Assembly: GCA_948468385.1 (NCBI GenBank)
Contig: CAOKHZ010000023.1
Coordinates: 1 to 64,000, forward strand
DNA length: 64,000 bases
Source: an uncultured Faecalicatena sp.
Lineage (GTDB): Bacteria > Bacillota > Clostridia > Lachnospirales > Lachnospiraceae
Direction: 5' to 3'
Shown here: positions 17,191 through 26,141 of the stretch, in pieces
How positions within the stretch are numbered: position 1 is the stretch's first letter
Layout of the letters: each line of letters begins with the position of its first letter
Position numbers and translations under genes: made by a program
Notes under the pieces: generated by a model
Database searches by the model: none
The model's input: the letters and a program-made list of their open reading frames with translations, nothing else
Told to the model about the DNA's origin: nothing

Positions 17191-20151
17191 ATGAAAAAGA
17201 GAAAATGGTGGAAACCGGTGATAACGATTGGTGTTATCGTGGCCGTGATTGCCATTGCGGCTGTCAGTCTGATGAAGTATTTGGAAAGCCGCTCGGTACA
17301 GTTGACAAAGACGGATGTTTTGGCAACCGTGAACTTTTTGTCAGGTTATCTGATTGCACTTGGCGTGATTCTGGCAATTTGTGCTGTCGCGGCCATCGCG
17401 GTGGTGAAGCTTCCGAAGGCAAGGAGGAGCCTGGCACGCACCCAGGCAGGAGTGGCGGCGGTTCTGGCGGTCGTCGTGATTGTGAACATGGTCTGCATGG
17501 GACCAGAGTACGGCATCATTAACAACTTATTTGCCAAGACTTATTATCTGTCGGATGACACGGTAAAGGCTTCCGAGCAGTTGGTAAAGGACATTGCGGA
17601 CGAGGGAATCGTGATGTTGAAAAATGAGGACGGAATGTTGCCGCTTGACGGGGAGATGAAGCTGAATGTATTTGGTTGGTCCAGTGTAGGTCCGGTTTAC
17701 GGCGGCATCGGTTCCGGAGCGGTAGATGAAAACGATTGCCTGTCTTTGCTAAAAGGGCTGGAAGACGCAGGATTTGTCTTAAATGGCGACATCGAAAAAT
17801 TTTACCGTGATTTTCTTCCGAAGCGTCCGGAAGTCAATATCATACAGCAAAACTGGACGATTCCGGAGCCGACGATGGAGGAATATGACGCGGCGGGAGT
17901 TTTTGAAAATGCGAAAGCATTTTCTGACACGGCAGTAGTCGTGCTGGCAAGAATTGGCGGAGAAAATGCCGACCTTCCCACTAGCATTACGGAGGGAAAT
18001 TCGGATTATGCCGATGATTTGGATCCATCGAAATCCTATCTGGAATTGAGTAACCGTGAAAGTGCGATGTTGGATCGTGTCTGCAAGGAATTTGACAATG
18101 TCATCGTGGTATACAATGGAGCCAATGCCATGGAAATGGGATTTGTCGAAGAATATGACTCCATCAAGGCGGCGCTGTGGATGGCTGGCCCGGGTGAGAC
18201 GGGATTTGCATCCCTGGGAAGGATTTTGAACGGGAGCGTGAATCCGTCGGGAAAACTGGTGGATACCTTCGTGTATGACTTACAGAACATTCCGGCGATT
18301 CACTATGTGGGGGACATCCAGTATGACTTTGAAACGTCAAATGCATTGGTGGCCACCAAAAACGCGGATTGGCTGTATGCTTCCTTTAATAATTACGTGG
18401 AGGGAATATATGTGGGCTATAAGTTTTATGAAACGGCCGCCGCGGAGGGGTTGATTTCGTACGACGAGGTAGTGCAGTACCCGTTCGGATATGGGCTGAG
18501 TTACACGAGTTTCGAGCAGGAAATCAGTGATGTTACGGACAATGGCGATGACGTCGCGCTCAACGTGACGGTGAAAAATACCGGCACCGTGGCAGGCAAG
18601 GACGTGGTAGAGGTGTATTATGAACCGCCTTATTATAATGGTGGAATTGAGAAGGCGGCGGTCAACCTGATTGATTTTGAAAAGACAAAGGTATTAGAGC
18701 CCGGAGAGTCCCAGGTTGTTTCGTTTACGATTCAAAAGGAGGAGTTGGCATCCTACGATTATGGCTGTGTAAAGAGCACGGCGGGGGCTTATGTCTTGGA
18801 GTCCGGTACATATACGATTTCCATCAATAGCGACTCCCACCATGTGCTGGACAGCGTGACGTTTGACGTGGAAAAAGATATTATTTATGATGACGCACAT
18901 GACGGCAAGCGCGAGTCGGATGAACAGACGGCGGTCAACGTGTTTGATTATGCGGCGGGGGACGTGACATATTTAAGCCGTGCGGATCATTTTGCCAATT
19001 ATGACGAGGCGACGGCGGCTCCGACGGATTTTTCCATGAGTGAGGAACTGCAGGAAAAGTATTATTGCCAAAACAATTATGACCCGTCAGAATATGATGA
19101 GGCGCATTCAGAGATGCCGGTGACGGGGGCAAAAAATGGATTGACGATTCGGGACATGGAAGGGCTTGCCTACGAGGATGAAAAGTGGGAGGACTTGTTA
19201 GATCAGTTGACCGTTGACGACATGGTCAATCTGGTGGGGAATGGAAGTTATGCATCCGCCAAAGTTGAATCCATTCATTTGCCGGCCATGATCGAGTGTG
19301 ACGGTCCGGCGGCCATCAAGAATAACTATACGGGCCAGGCGGGAACGGCTTACCCGGCCGCCGTCATGCTTGCGGCGACATGGAACAAGGAGCTTGCGAC
19401 ACGGCGCGGAGAATCCATGGGGCAGCAATGCGAGGATATGAACGTGACCGGTTGGTACGGCCCGGCAATGAACATTCATAGAACCGCGTTTTCCGGGCGG
19501 AATTTTGAATACTATTCAGAGGACGGCGTTTTGTCAGGCAGGATGGGTGCCTGCGAAGTAGTCGGGGCGAGAAAGTATGGCGTACAGTGCTATGTGAAGC
19601 ATTTTGCCTTGAATGACTCGGAGACGAATCGTGGTAAATTGTTGGCCACATGGTGCGACGAGCAATCCATGCGCGAGATTTACCTGAAACCATTTGAAAT
19701 GGCGGTAAAGGACGGGGGCACGATAAATGCCATGTCTTCCTTTAACTATATCGGCCATATTTGGGCGGGAGCCAATTCGGATTTGCAGGAGACCGTCCTG
19801 CGCGACGAGTGGGGATTTCGCGGTTCCATCGTGACGGACTGGTTTAGCGGTTCCTTTGACGGCTACATGCTGGCCGATTCCGCCATTCGAACGGGCGGCG
19901 ACAAGATGCTTGCCGTTGGCGACGAACTGGCACAAGCCACCCATACGGAGAACGCGGGAACGGTAAACGCCTTGCGAAATGCATCGCATAATATTTTGTA
20001 TAGCATTGCCAATTCCAATGCGATGAATGAGCGGAATTTCCAGACTCCGTCGTGGGTGACCACCTTCTATGTCGCGGATGCGGTCATCTTGTTGCTCCTG
20101 GTTCTTTGGGAGGTGTTGGCCATCCGTGCATACCGTAAGGCAAAGTCCTGA
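17191..20151 (+). CDS. Membrane-anchored GH3 beta-glycosidase with inverted domain order
   Basis: A 986-residue protein from ATG 17191 (an upstream in-frame ATG at 17107 adds 28 residues without a ribosome site). It has hydrophobic helices at about residues 9-28, 46-72 and 88-107 and one at the C-terminus (VILLLLVLWEVLAI), so both ends are in the membrane. Domains run in circularly permuted order: GH3 alpha/beta sandwich first (from about 130), Fn3-like domain after YGLSYTSF (about 430-560), then the catalytic TIM barrel (about 650-980) with KHFALND and the nucleophile Asp 883 in IVTDWF. Inverted GH3 enzymes are known from rumen clostridia. Probably acts on oligosaccharides outside or at the membrane. 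The AraC gene at 20157 converges on it. Confidence 0.88.
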   Translation: MKKRKWWKPVITIGVIVAVIAIAAVSLMKYLESRSVQLTKTDVLATVNFLSGYLIALGVILAICAVAAIAVVKLPKARRSLARTQAGVAAVLAVVVIVNMVCMGPEYGIINNLFAKTYYLSDDTVKASEQLVKDIADEGIVMLKNEDGMLPLDGEMKLNVFGWSSVGPVYGGIGSGAVDENDCLSLLKGLEDAGFVLNGDIEKFYRDFLPKRPEVNIIQQNWTIPEPTMEEYDAAGVFENAKAFSDTAVVVLARIGGENADLPTSITEGNSDYADDLDPSKSYLELSNRESAMLDRVCKEFDNVIVVYNGANAMEMGFVEEYDSIKAALWMAGPGETGFASLGRILNGSVNPSGKLVDTFVYDLQNIPAIHYVGDIQYDFETSNALVATKNADWLYASFNNYVEGIYVGYKFYETAAAEGLISYDEVVQYPFGYGLSYTSFEQEISDVTDNGDDVALNVTVKNTGTVAGKDVVEVYYEPPYYNGGIEKAAVNLIDFEKTKVLEPGESQVVSFTIQKEELASYDYGCVKSTAGAYVLESGTYTISINSDSHHVLDSVTFDVEKDIIYDDAHDGKRESDEQTAVNVFDYAAGDVTYLSRADHFANYDEATAAPTDFSMSEELQEKYYCQNNYDPSEYDEAHSEMPVTGAKNGLTIRDMEGLAYEDEKWEDLLDQLTVDDMVNLVGNGSYASAKVESIHLPAMIECDGPAAIKNNYTGQAGTAYPAAVMLAATWNKELATRRGESMGQQCEDMNVTGWYGPAMNIHRTAFSGRNFEYYSEDGVLSGRMGACEVVGARKYGVQCYVKHFALNDSETNRGKLLATWCDEQSMREIYLKPFEMAVKDGGTINAMSSFNYIGHIWAGANSDLQETVLRDEWGFRGSIVTDWFSGSFDGYMLADSAIRTGGDKMLAVGDELAQATHTENAGTVNALRNASHNILYSIANSNAMNERNFQTPSWVTTFYVADAVILLLLVLWEVLAIRAYRKAKS

Positions 20152-20156
20152 CAAGG

Positions 20157-21185
20157 CTAGGAATGGGAGGTTCGGTACTGGGCGGGCGTCATATGAAATT
20201 CGTGTTTGAAATTATGGTAAAACTGCGTGCGGTTTTCATAGCCCAGGGAGGATGCAATCTGGGTGATGGGAAGCGAGGTGGATTTTAAAAGTCTCGCCGC
20301 TTCCAGCATTTGCATCCTCTGGCAGTAAGCCTTCAAGGTGTAGCCGGTATATTTTTTGATGATGCGGGAGAGGTACTCGTCGCTGTAGCTGAGTTGGTCT
20401 GCCAATTCGTAGCGTTTGATACAGCCGTGTTTTTCATCAATCAGTTTTTTCGCCTGCTCCACGACAAGGCGCTGCCTATTTTCCGCCATGGAAATATAAG
20501 AGGCCTTGTATAGGGCGTCGTCATCGAGCGTGGCAAATAGGCGGCAAAGAGAAGAATAAATGTCAAACTGGTAACCGGTGCGCTTTTGGGCATAGGCGGC
20601 AATGATTTCTTCAAGAATAACCGTGAGAGAAACGCTCTCCGTCAGGGGCGTGAAATTAATATAATCCTTTTTATATTTCATTTGCTCGGCAAGGTTTTTG
20701 CGGAAAAAGTTTTTCAAAATACTTTTTTTACCAAAGGGCAGAGAGATAGTTTGTGGCCAGTTCGTGATGAATTGCGGTTCAATCCCGACATAGTAAATGT
20801 CCGTGTCGGAAATGTCGGTCTCGATATGCCGGGTGTTTCTGTTTAAAAGGCAGAGGCTGCCCGCACCATAAGTGAAATCGTCGTTTTCGATTTTCATGTG
20901 GACGGTTCCCCTTTTGACGTACATGAGCTCGAAAAAACTGTGCTTGTGCATCATCGTTTCCGTATATAAATTGGAAGTGTAAGGGGTATGGATGCTGTAG
21001 CAGATACTGTCCATATAATTGCTGAAAATATATTCGTCATCGACATGAAACGAGGTGGCCACGGAGAGCGGCGCAAAATAATTGCGCTCCACGTCGCGAT
21101 TGGTCAAGTAGTTCACGGAATAGGTATTCTGTTGTTGCTTGACTTCGTCAATGCTCTGATAGTAAAAATGTAAAATATTGTCCAT
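20157..21185 (-). CDS. AraC-family transcriptional regulator
   Basis: A 342-residue protein. The N-terminal half contains a cupin-like sensor (MHKHSFFELMYVKRGTVHMK) and the last 100 residues contain the AraC helix-turn-helix pair (LSYSDEYLSRIIKKYTGYTL; GYENRTQFYHNFKHEFHMTP). The ATG at 21185 is chosen because GGAG lies 7 bases before it; the longer in-frame TTG start has none. It is divergent from the GH43 gene at 21413, separated by A/T tandem repeats (21285-21380) that could be its operator. Confidence 0.9.
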   Translation of the reverse strand: MDNILHFYYQSIDEVKQQQNTYSVNYLTNRDVERNYFAPLSVATSFHVDDEYIFSNYMDSICYSIHTPYTSNLYTETMMHKHSFFELMYVKRGTVHMKIENDDFTYGAGSLCLLNRNTRHIETDISDTDIYYVGIEPQFITNWPQTISLPFGKKSILKNFFRKNLAEQMKYKKDYINFTPLTESVSLTVILEEIIAAYAQKRTGYQFDIYSSLCRLFATLDDDALYKASYISMAENRQRLVVEQAKKLIDEKHGCIKRYELADQLSYSDEYLSRIIKKYTGYTLKAYCQRMQMLEAARLLKSTSLPITQIASSLGYENRTQFYHNFKHEFHMTPAQYRTSHS

Positions 21186-21284
21186 GATAAAACTCCGATA
21201 CAGAAATTGTTCCCGCAAGAGGTGGACGATGGATATACGACCATGCCGCGGGTACTGATGTAAATATATCTAAAATGGCGGAGA

Positions 21285-21380
21285 TTTTCAATACAAAAAA
21301 GTACTTTTAATACAAAAAAAGTACTTTTAATATAAAAAAGTTCCTTTAATACAAAAAAGTGTTTTCAATACAAATTTAAC
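21285..21380. repeat. Tandem A/T-rich direct repeats upstream of GH43
   Basis: Five imperfect units of 18-20 bp, consensus TTTTAATACAAAAAAGTAC, run head to tail between the divergent AraC and GH43 genes. The first two junctions create AGTACTTTT/AAAAGTACT palindromes. AraC proteins bind direct repeats spaced near two helical turns (about 21 bp), so this is a candidate operator; equally it may be a slippage-prone repeat. Confidence 0.7.
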
Positions 21381-21412
21381 ATTCAATATTAATTTTATGA
21401 GGAGGTTCTATT

Positions 21413-22987
21413 ATGAAATCAAAAGTTTACAATCCGTACATGCCGTCATACGAGTACGTGCCGGACGGGGAGCCCCATGCGTTTGGGGACAGAATCTACG
21501 TGTATGGAAGCCACGATCGTTTTAACGGTGGAGAATTTTGCTTAAACGACTATGTATGCTATTCTGCACCGCAGGACGATATGAGCCAGTGGCGTTATGA
21601 GGGGGTCATTTACCGCAAGGAGCAGGATGTCCGCAACCAGGATATTCCGGCAGACGCCACCTATTTTGAACCAAGCATTCCGGGCACGGTTGTGACCGAC
21701 CCTGCGGAGCAGTTAAACGCGCCGGGCGTTCATGCCATGTGGGCGCCGGACGTGGTGCAAGGGTTGGATGGACGTTACTATCTTTATTATTGTCTTGACT
21801 TTTTACCGGAAATCGGGGTGGCCGTTTGCGACACCCCGGCGGGGGCATATAAATTTTTAGGATTGGTGCGTCATGCAGACGGCACGCCGCTGGGAGCGAA
21901 GGAAGGGGACTTGATTCAGTTTGACCCAGGAATTTTTATTGACGAGGATAGAACGATTTATCTTTATTCTGGAAATGCCCCGGCTCAGTTGGGATATGGC
22001 TCTGGTTCCCAGGGTTCTACCGTCATGACGTTGGAAGAAGACATGCTGACGCTTAAGACGGAGCCAAAGGCACTGATGCCGGATATCCGCAACAGCGAGG
22101 GAACCGGATACGAGGGACATGAGTTTTTCGAGGCGAGTTCCATACGCAAGCGGAACGGGCGATATTACTTCGTGTATTCTTCCGTGAAAGGACATGAATT
22201 ATGTTATGCCACCAGCGACAAGCCGGATGAAGGGTATACGTTTGGCGGCGTTTTGGTTGATAACGGGGACATTTTTGAGGGGGATCCCGAGAGAGCGGAA
22301 GGCGTGATGGCATTAGGAAACAATCACGGGGGCATCGAGTGTGCCAACGGGCAGTGGTACGTGTTCTACCATAGGCAGACGAACCGCACCAGCTTCAGCC
22401 GCCAGGCTTGTGCGGAGAAGATTTTCTTTGCGGCGGACGGCTCCATTTCACAAGTGGAAATCACGTCGTGCGGATTAAACGACGGGCCTCTTCTGGCCGA
22501 AGGCATGTATCCGGCAAATATCTGTTGCCATTTGACGCAGGGAGGGAAAGCCACGTTTTCCCATCCAATGGCGATGGGCGATCGGTTCCCGTATTTGACG
22601 CAGGATGCCAAGGACGTCGTACCGGACTGCGTGCCGTATCCAAAGAGCGAGAAGGAAGATGAAAACTTCCCCGTGCAGTATGTAAAGAATTTTAAAGACA
22701 AGAGCGTGATTGGGTTTAAATATTTTGATTGTAAAAATGTAGGCACGGTGATTTTAAACGTCCGCGGCAAGGCGAACGGCAAAATCGTAGTGAGCACCAA
22801 GCCGAAGGCGGCTTTGGAAAACGACACTTCCGCCATTGTGGGTGAAATCGACTTGTCGGTGGATACGGACGCATGGACGGAGGTGAAAGGAAGCGTTGAC
22901 ATGGAAAATGGCGTACACGCGCTTTTCTTTACCGGAGTGGATCTTGACGGGGCGATTGACCTGGTACAAGTTGGTTTTGCGTTGTAA
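21413..22987 (+). CDS. GH43 glycoside hydrolase (arabinofuranosidase/xylosidase type)
   Basis: A 524-residue cytoplasmic protein. Residues 1-320 form the five-bladed propeller: base Asp in NPYMPSYEYVPDGEPH, the pKa-modulating Asp in HAMWAPDVV (near residue 110), and the acid Glu in GHEFFEASSIRK (near residue 244). The last 160 residues look like a carbohydrate-binding beta-sandwich (CBM6-like), ending in a VDLDGAIDLVQVGF-type strand. Members remove arabinofuranose, xylose or galactose side groups. GAGGAGG lies 9 bases before the ATG. It is divergent from the AraC gene and directly upstream of the esterase lipoprotein. Confidence 0.88.
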   Translation: MKSKVYNPYMPSYEYVPDGEPHAFGDRIYVYGSHDRFNGGEFCLNDYVCYSAPQDDMSQWRYEGVIYRKEQDVRNQDIPADATYFEPSIPGTVVTDPAEQLNAPGVHAMWAPDVVQGLDGRYYLYYCLDFLPEIGVAVCDTPAGAYKFLGLVRHADGTPLGAKEGDLIQFDPGIFIDEDRTIYLYSGNAPAQLGYGSGSQGSTVMTLEEDMLTLKTEPKALMPDIRNSEGTGYEGHEFFEASSIRKRNGRYYFVYSSVKGHELCYATSDKPDEGYTFGGVLVDNGDIFEGDPERAEGVMALGNNHGGIECANGQWYVFYHRQTNRTSFSRQACAEKIFFAADGSISQVEITSCGLNDGPLLAEGMYPANICCHLTQGGKATFSHPMAMGDRFPYLTQDAKDVVPDCVPYPKSEKEDENFPVQYVKNFKDKSVIGFKYFDCKNVGTVILNVRGKANGKIVVSTKPKAALENDTSAIVGEIDLSVDTDAWTEVKGSVDMENGVHALFFTGVDLDGAIDLVQVGFAL

Positions 22988-23069
22988 GTTGTAGGTTGAC
23001 AAAACGTGAGTGTTACTTGTTTTATTTCTGTGGCTGAGAATGCCACGAAAGAGAGTTGGGGTGAAAAGG

Positions 23070-25883
23070 ATGAAAAATAGGAAGCGATACAAAAAGTACG
23101 TGGCGCTTATGTTGGCCGTGGTATTGGGAATCTGCATGCTTTCAGCATGCGGGGGAAAGGATGAGGATGTCAGTTTCACATGGGAGTCCCCCGAGGTCAA
23201 GGATGGGATGTATCATATCGCCTTTGTAGGGGATGACATTTTTTACGGGACGGCCGTGGCGGATAATCGACAAGAGGAATCTATCACCGCGTATTTCCAG
23301 GAGCAGACACAAGATTACCAGGTGTTGAATTATGGCGTGCCGGGGACGACGCTGCAGGAAAACGGCGCAAATCCGTATGTGAAGACGGAGGCATATCAGG
23401 AAAGTCTCGACGCGGATGCGGACATTTATGTGATTATGCTGGGGACAAATGACGCGAAAGAGGAAAGCTGGGATGCCAAACGTTACAAAACGGAATTGAC
23501 GGAGCTTGTGAAAACGTACCAGGACGTTACGGAAACCGAGTTCGTATATTTGATTCAGCCGCCGAAGTGCTTTCCAGAGAATTGGTTCGGCAAGGTGAAG
23601 GGCGGAATATCCGATGACATTGTCGGAGATGAAATGTATGATGTCATCAAGGAAGTGGCGGAAGAGACCGGTGCGAAATATATGGATCTGTACAGCTTTA
23701 CACAAGAGCAGAAGAAGTGGTTCGCAAACGGCGTACATCCGAATGCCGAAGGCAATGAGGAGATTGCAAAGTTTTTATATGAGGACATAAAAAACTGGAT
23801 GGCTTATTATAATGTACAGCATCCATTGCCTCCGCAGCTAGACCCGGAAAGGCGGCATATCGTATGCATCGGCGACAGTGTCACGTTTGGATCCGGAGTA
23901 AGGGAGAGCCGTGAGACGGAATCTTACCCGGCTCTTTTACAGACGATGGTAGAGGAAGAATATCAGGTGATAAACTGTGGGTTGAGCGGAAAGTGTGTTC
24001 AGGATGAATCGGACTCGCCATATCGAAAGACGAAGTATTATCGTTTTTCCAAAGAGGTCGCCGCGGATATCTATATCATTATGCTGGGAACAAATGACTC
24101 AAAGCCGCAGAATTGGGACGCAGAACGGTACGAACGGGAATTGACGGAGTTTGTAAATGAATATAAGGCTTTGTCGGAGTCCGGGCAGGTTTACCTGATG
24201 CGGCCGCCGGTGGCGTATCCGCAAAAGGAGACCGGGGTCGTCGTATATGACATTGACAAGGACGTGATTCAGGATGAAGTGATTGACATTGTGACGCGTG
24301 TGGCAGAGCAGACGGGAGCTTATCTGATTGATTTAAATACGTATACCATGGGTCATGAGGAATGGTTCGAGGATGGCGTACACATGAATGGTATCGGCAA
24401 TGAGAAGGCCGCGGAGTATATTTATCAGGAGCTGGACAAAAATGGCGCGATCACAAAAAAACCGGAGATGACCGAAGTGGTAGAGGTGAATGGGGGAAAA
24501 GTCCAGGGATACCTCTCGGCGGACGGCCAGGTGGAAATCTTTAAAGGAATCCCTTATGCGGCGGCTCCGATTGGTGACTTGCGCTGGAAGGCACCGCAGG
24601 ACGTGAAGCGGTGGGAAGGTGTGCGAAACTGTACAAGGTGGAGCACCAGTGCCATGCAAAATGACCAGTCGACTTTTATGTGTTATACGGACGAATTCAT
24701 TGTTTCCAGCAAGAGATACAGTGAGGACTGTTTATATCTAAACGTGTGGACGAACGGAAGGAATGAGGAGAGGGACAAGCCGGTCATCGTATTTGTCCAT
24801 GGAGGAAGCTTTACTTCGGGCGGTAGCTCGTGCGAGGTATATAATGGAGAGGAGATTGCCAGAAAAGGCGCGGTATTTGTCAGTATAAATTATCGAGTCG
24901 GCGTGTTTGGCTATTTATCCACCTCGGAAATGTTGGCGGAAGATCCTTCCGCGGGCAATTTTGGAATGATGGACCAGTTGAAGGCGCTGCAGTGGATTAA
25001 GGAGAATATTGCGGCTTTCGGCGGAAATCCGAATAACGTAACTTTGATGGGGCAGTCCGCGGGAGCCGGTTCGGTACAGGCTTTGATTGCGTCCCCGGCA
25101 TCGGAGGGGTTATTTGCTCATGCGGTAACCGAAAGCTATGATTCCATTTCTGCCAATCCTTATGCTACGGCACAAGAAAAGGCAAAACTGGGAGATGAGG
25201 CCACTGAAGGAAAAAGCTTGGAAGAGCTGCGCGAAATGTCGGCGAGAGATTTGCTGCAAATCAGTTGGAACATGTTGGTAAAAGGACAAGCCGGTCCATG
25301 CATTGACGGCGTTCTTTTGACAAAATCCTATGAGGAGGCGTTGGCCGACGGAAGTGCCGTGGACGTGGACATTATGACCGGGATGACGAGCAATGACGAG
25401 ACGCCGGAAAGTATGATTCAATGTGATTCCTTTATGTTCCCGACACAATTTTCCGAGGAGGTTTCCAAAACGGACGGATTGATGGCGGTACAAAACTTTG
25501 TCAGTCTGGCCAAGGCGCATTCCGGTACTTGCGCGGGAAAGGTGTATTTGTATAATTTTTCCCACTCCATGCCAATGAATGCAGAGGAGAACGGAGCGTT
25601 TCATTCTTCAGAAATCCCTTATTTTCTGAATTATTTCACGCCTGTGAGAAAAGAGGCCTGGCAGCAGGAGGATTTTGATTTGGGAGACGTGATGTCAGAT
25701 TACCTGGTGAATTTCGCCAGAACCGGCAATCCGAACGGCGAAGGCCTTGTGGAATGGCCGGCGAACGAGGGCGACTTTACCTATATGAACTTGGATACCA
25801 CCTGCGAGATGAAGACGGTTTCAGACAAGGCGAAGGAAGAAGCAAAAGAAAAATATGAAGAATTGCGTTATTTGTTCAAGTAG
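23070..25883 (+). CDS. Lipoprotein esterase: degenerate SGNH + SGNH + type-B carboxylesterase
   Basis: About 937 residues (GTG at 23061, three codons earlier, is an alternative start). A signal peptide ends in the lipobox LSAC, so it is anchored outside the cell. Domain 1 (residues about 45-230) is SGNH-like but block I reads GDD (Asp 56 in place of the catalytic Ser) and block V reads NGVH instead of DGVH, so it is probably inactive. Domain 2 (about 260-460) keeps GDS (Ser 270), GTND and DGVH. Domain 3 (about 465-935) is a type-B carboxylesterase with GQSAG nucleophile elbow (Ser near 663) and a GAFHSSE histidine. Likely removes acetyl, methyl or aromatic esters from plant polysaccharide next to GH43 and the sulfatase. 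Confidence 0.85.
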   Translation: MKNRKRYKKYVALMLAVVLGICMLSACGGKDEDVSFTWESPEVKDGMYHIAFVGDDIFYGTAVADNRQEESITAYFQEQTQDYQVLNYGVPGTTLQENGANPYVKTEAYQESLDADADIYVIMLGTNDAKEESWDAKRYKTELTELVKTYQDVTETEFVYLIQPPKCFPENWFGKVKGGISDDIVGDEMYDVIKEVAEETGAKYMDLYSFTQEQKKWFANGVHPNAEGNEEIAKFLYEDIKNWMAYYNVQHPLPPQLDPERRHIVCIGDSVTFGSGVRESRETESYPALLQTMVEEEYQVINCGLSGKCVQDESDSPYRKTKYYRFSKEVAADIYIIMLGTNDSKPQNWDAERYERELTEFVNEYKALSESGQVYLMRPPVAYPQKETGVVVYDIDKDVIQDEVIDIVTRVAEQTGAYLIDLNTYTMGHEEWFEDGVHMNGIGNEKAAEYIYQELDKNGAITKKPEMTEVVEVNGGKVQGYLSADGQVEIFKGIPYAAAPIGDLRWKAPQDVKRWEGVRNCTRWSTSAMQNDQSTFMCYTDEFIVSSKRYSEDCLYLNVWTNGRNEERDKPVIVFVHGGSFTSGGSSCEVYNGEEIARKGAVFVSINYRVGVFGYLSTSEMLAEDPSAGNFGMMDQLKALQWIKENIAAFGGNPNNVTLMGQSAGAGSVQALIASPASEGLFAHAVTESYDSISANPYATAQEKAKLGDEATEGKSLEELREMSARDLLQISWNMLVKGQAGPCIDGVLLTKSYEEALADGSAVDVDIMTGMTSNDETPESMIQCDSFMFPTQFSEEVSKTDGLMAVQNFVSLAKAHSGTCAGKVYLYNFSHSMPMNAEENGAFHSSEIPYFLNYFTPVRKEAWQQEDFDLGDVMSDYLVNFARTGNPNGEGLVEWPANEGDFTYMNLDTTCEMKTVSDKAKEEAKEKYEELRYLFK

Positions 25884-25904
25884 AATGGAGAGAAATCAAT
25901 AAAA

Positions 25905-26060
25905 AATGAAGAGGGTCAATTCCCATGGGGATTGACGGATATCGTGCTCTTCCGATTCTGGAGCATTTGTTTCATCAAGGATAAATTGACGGAAAAATGA
26001 TTCAAAAATTGCATGAAGGAAGATAAGCGAAAGATTCCCTCCTTTTGTCGGGCGTGGTAT
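25905..26060. other. Spacer with near-perfect palindrome
   Basis: A 22-bp near-palindrome centred on CCCATGGG (about 25916-25937, arms GTCAAT/ATTGAC) lies after the esterase gene. It may be a weak terminator or a binding site. No gene is seen. Confidence 0.4.
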
Positions 26061-26063
26061 GAT

Positions 26064-26096
26064 AGGGGCACTTGAAGAAGTGCCCCTTTAAGTTTT
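26064..26096 (+). terminator. Intrinsic terminator between esterase and sulfatase genes
   Basis: Perfect 10-bp stem AGGGGCACTT / AAGTGCCCCT with a GAAG loop, then TTAAGTTTT. It ends only about 45 bases before the sulfatase ATG, so the sulfatase needs read-through or a promoter that I could not place. Confidence 0.8.
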
Positions 26097-26141
26097 AGTG
26101 GTTACATTATAGGCAATGTCTGGGAAAAGGAGAGAAATCAC

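Noticed and set aside
21285..21380. CRISPR array
   Set aside because: Units abut each other with no spacers; simple A/T tandem repeats.
26045..26064. Promoter (TATGAT) for the sulfatase gene
   Set aside because: No -35 hexamer at proper distance, and the terminator stem starts directly behind it.
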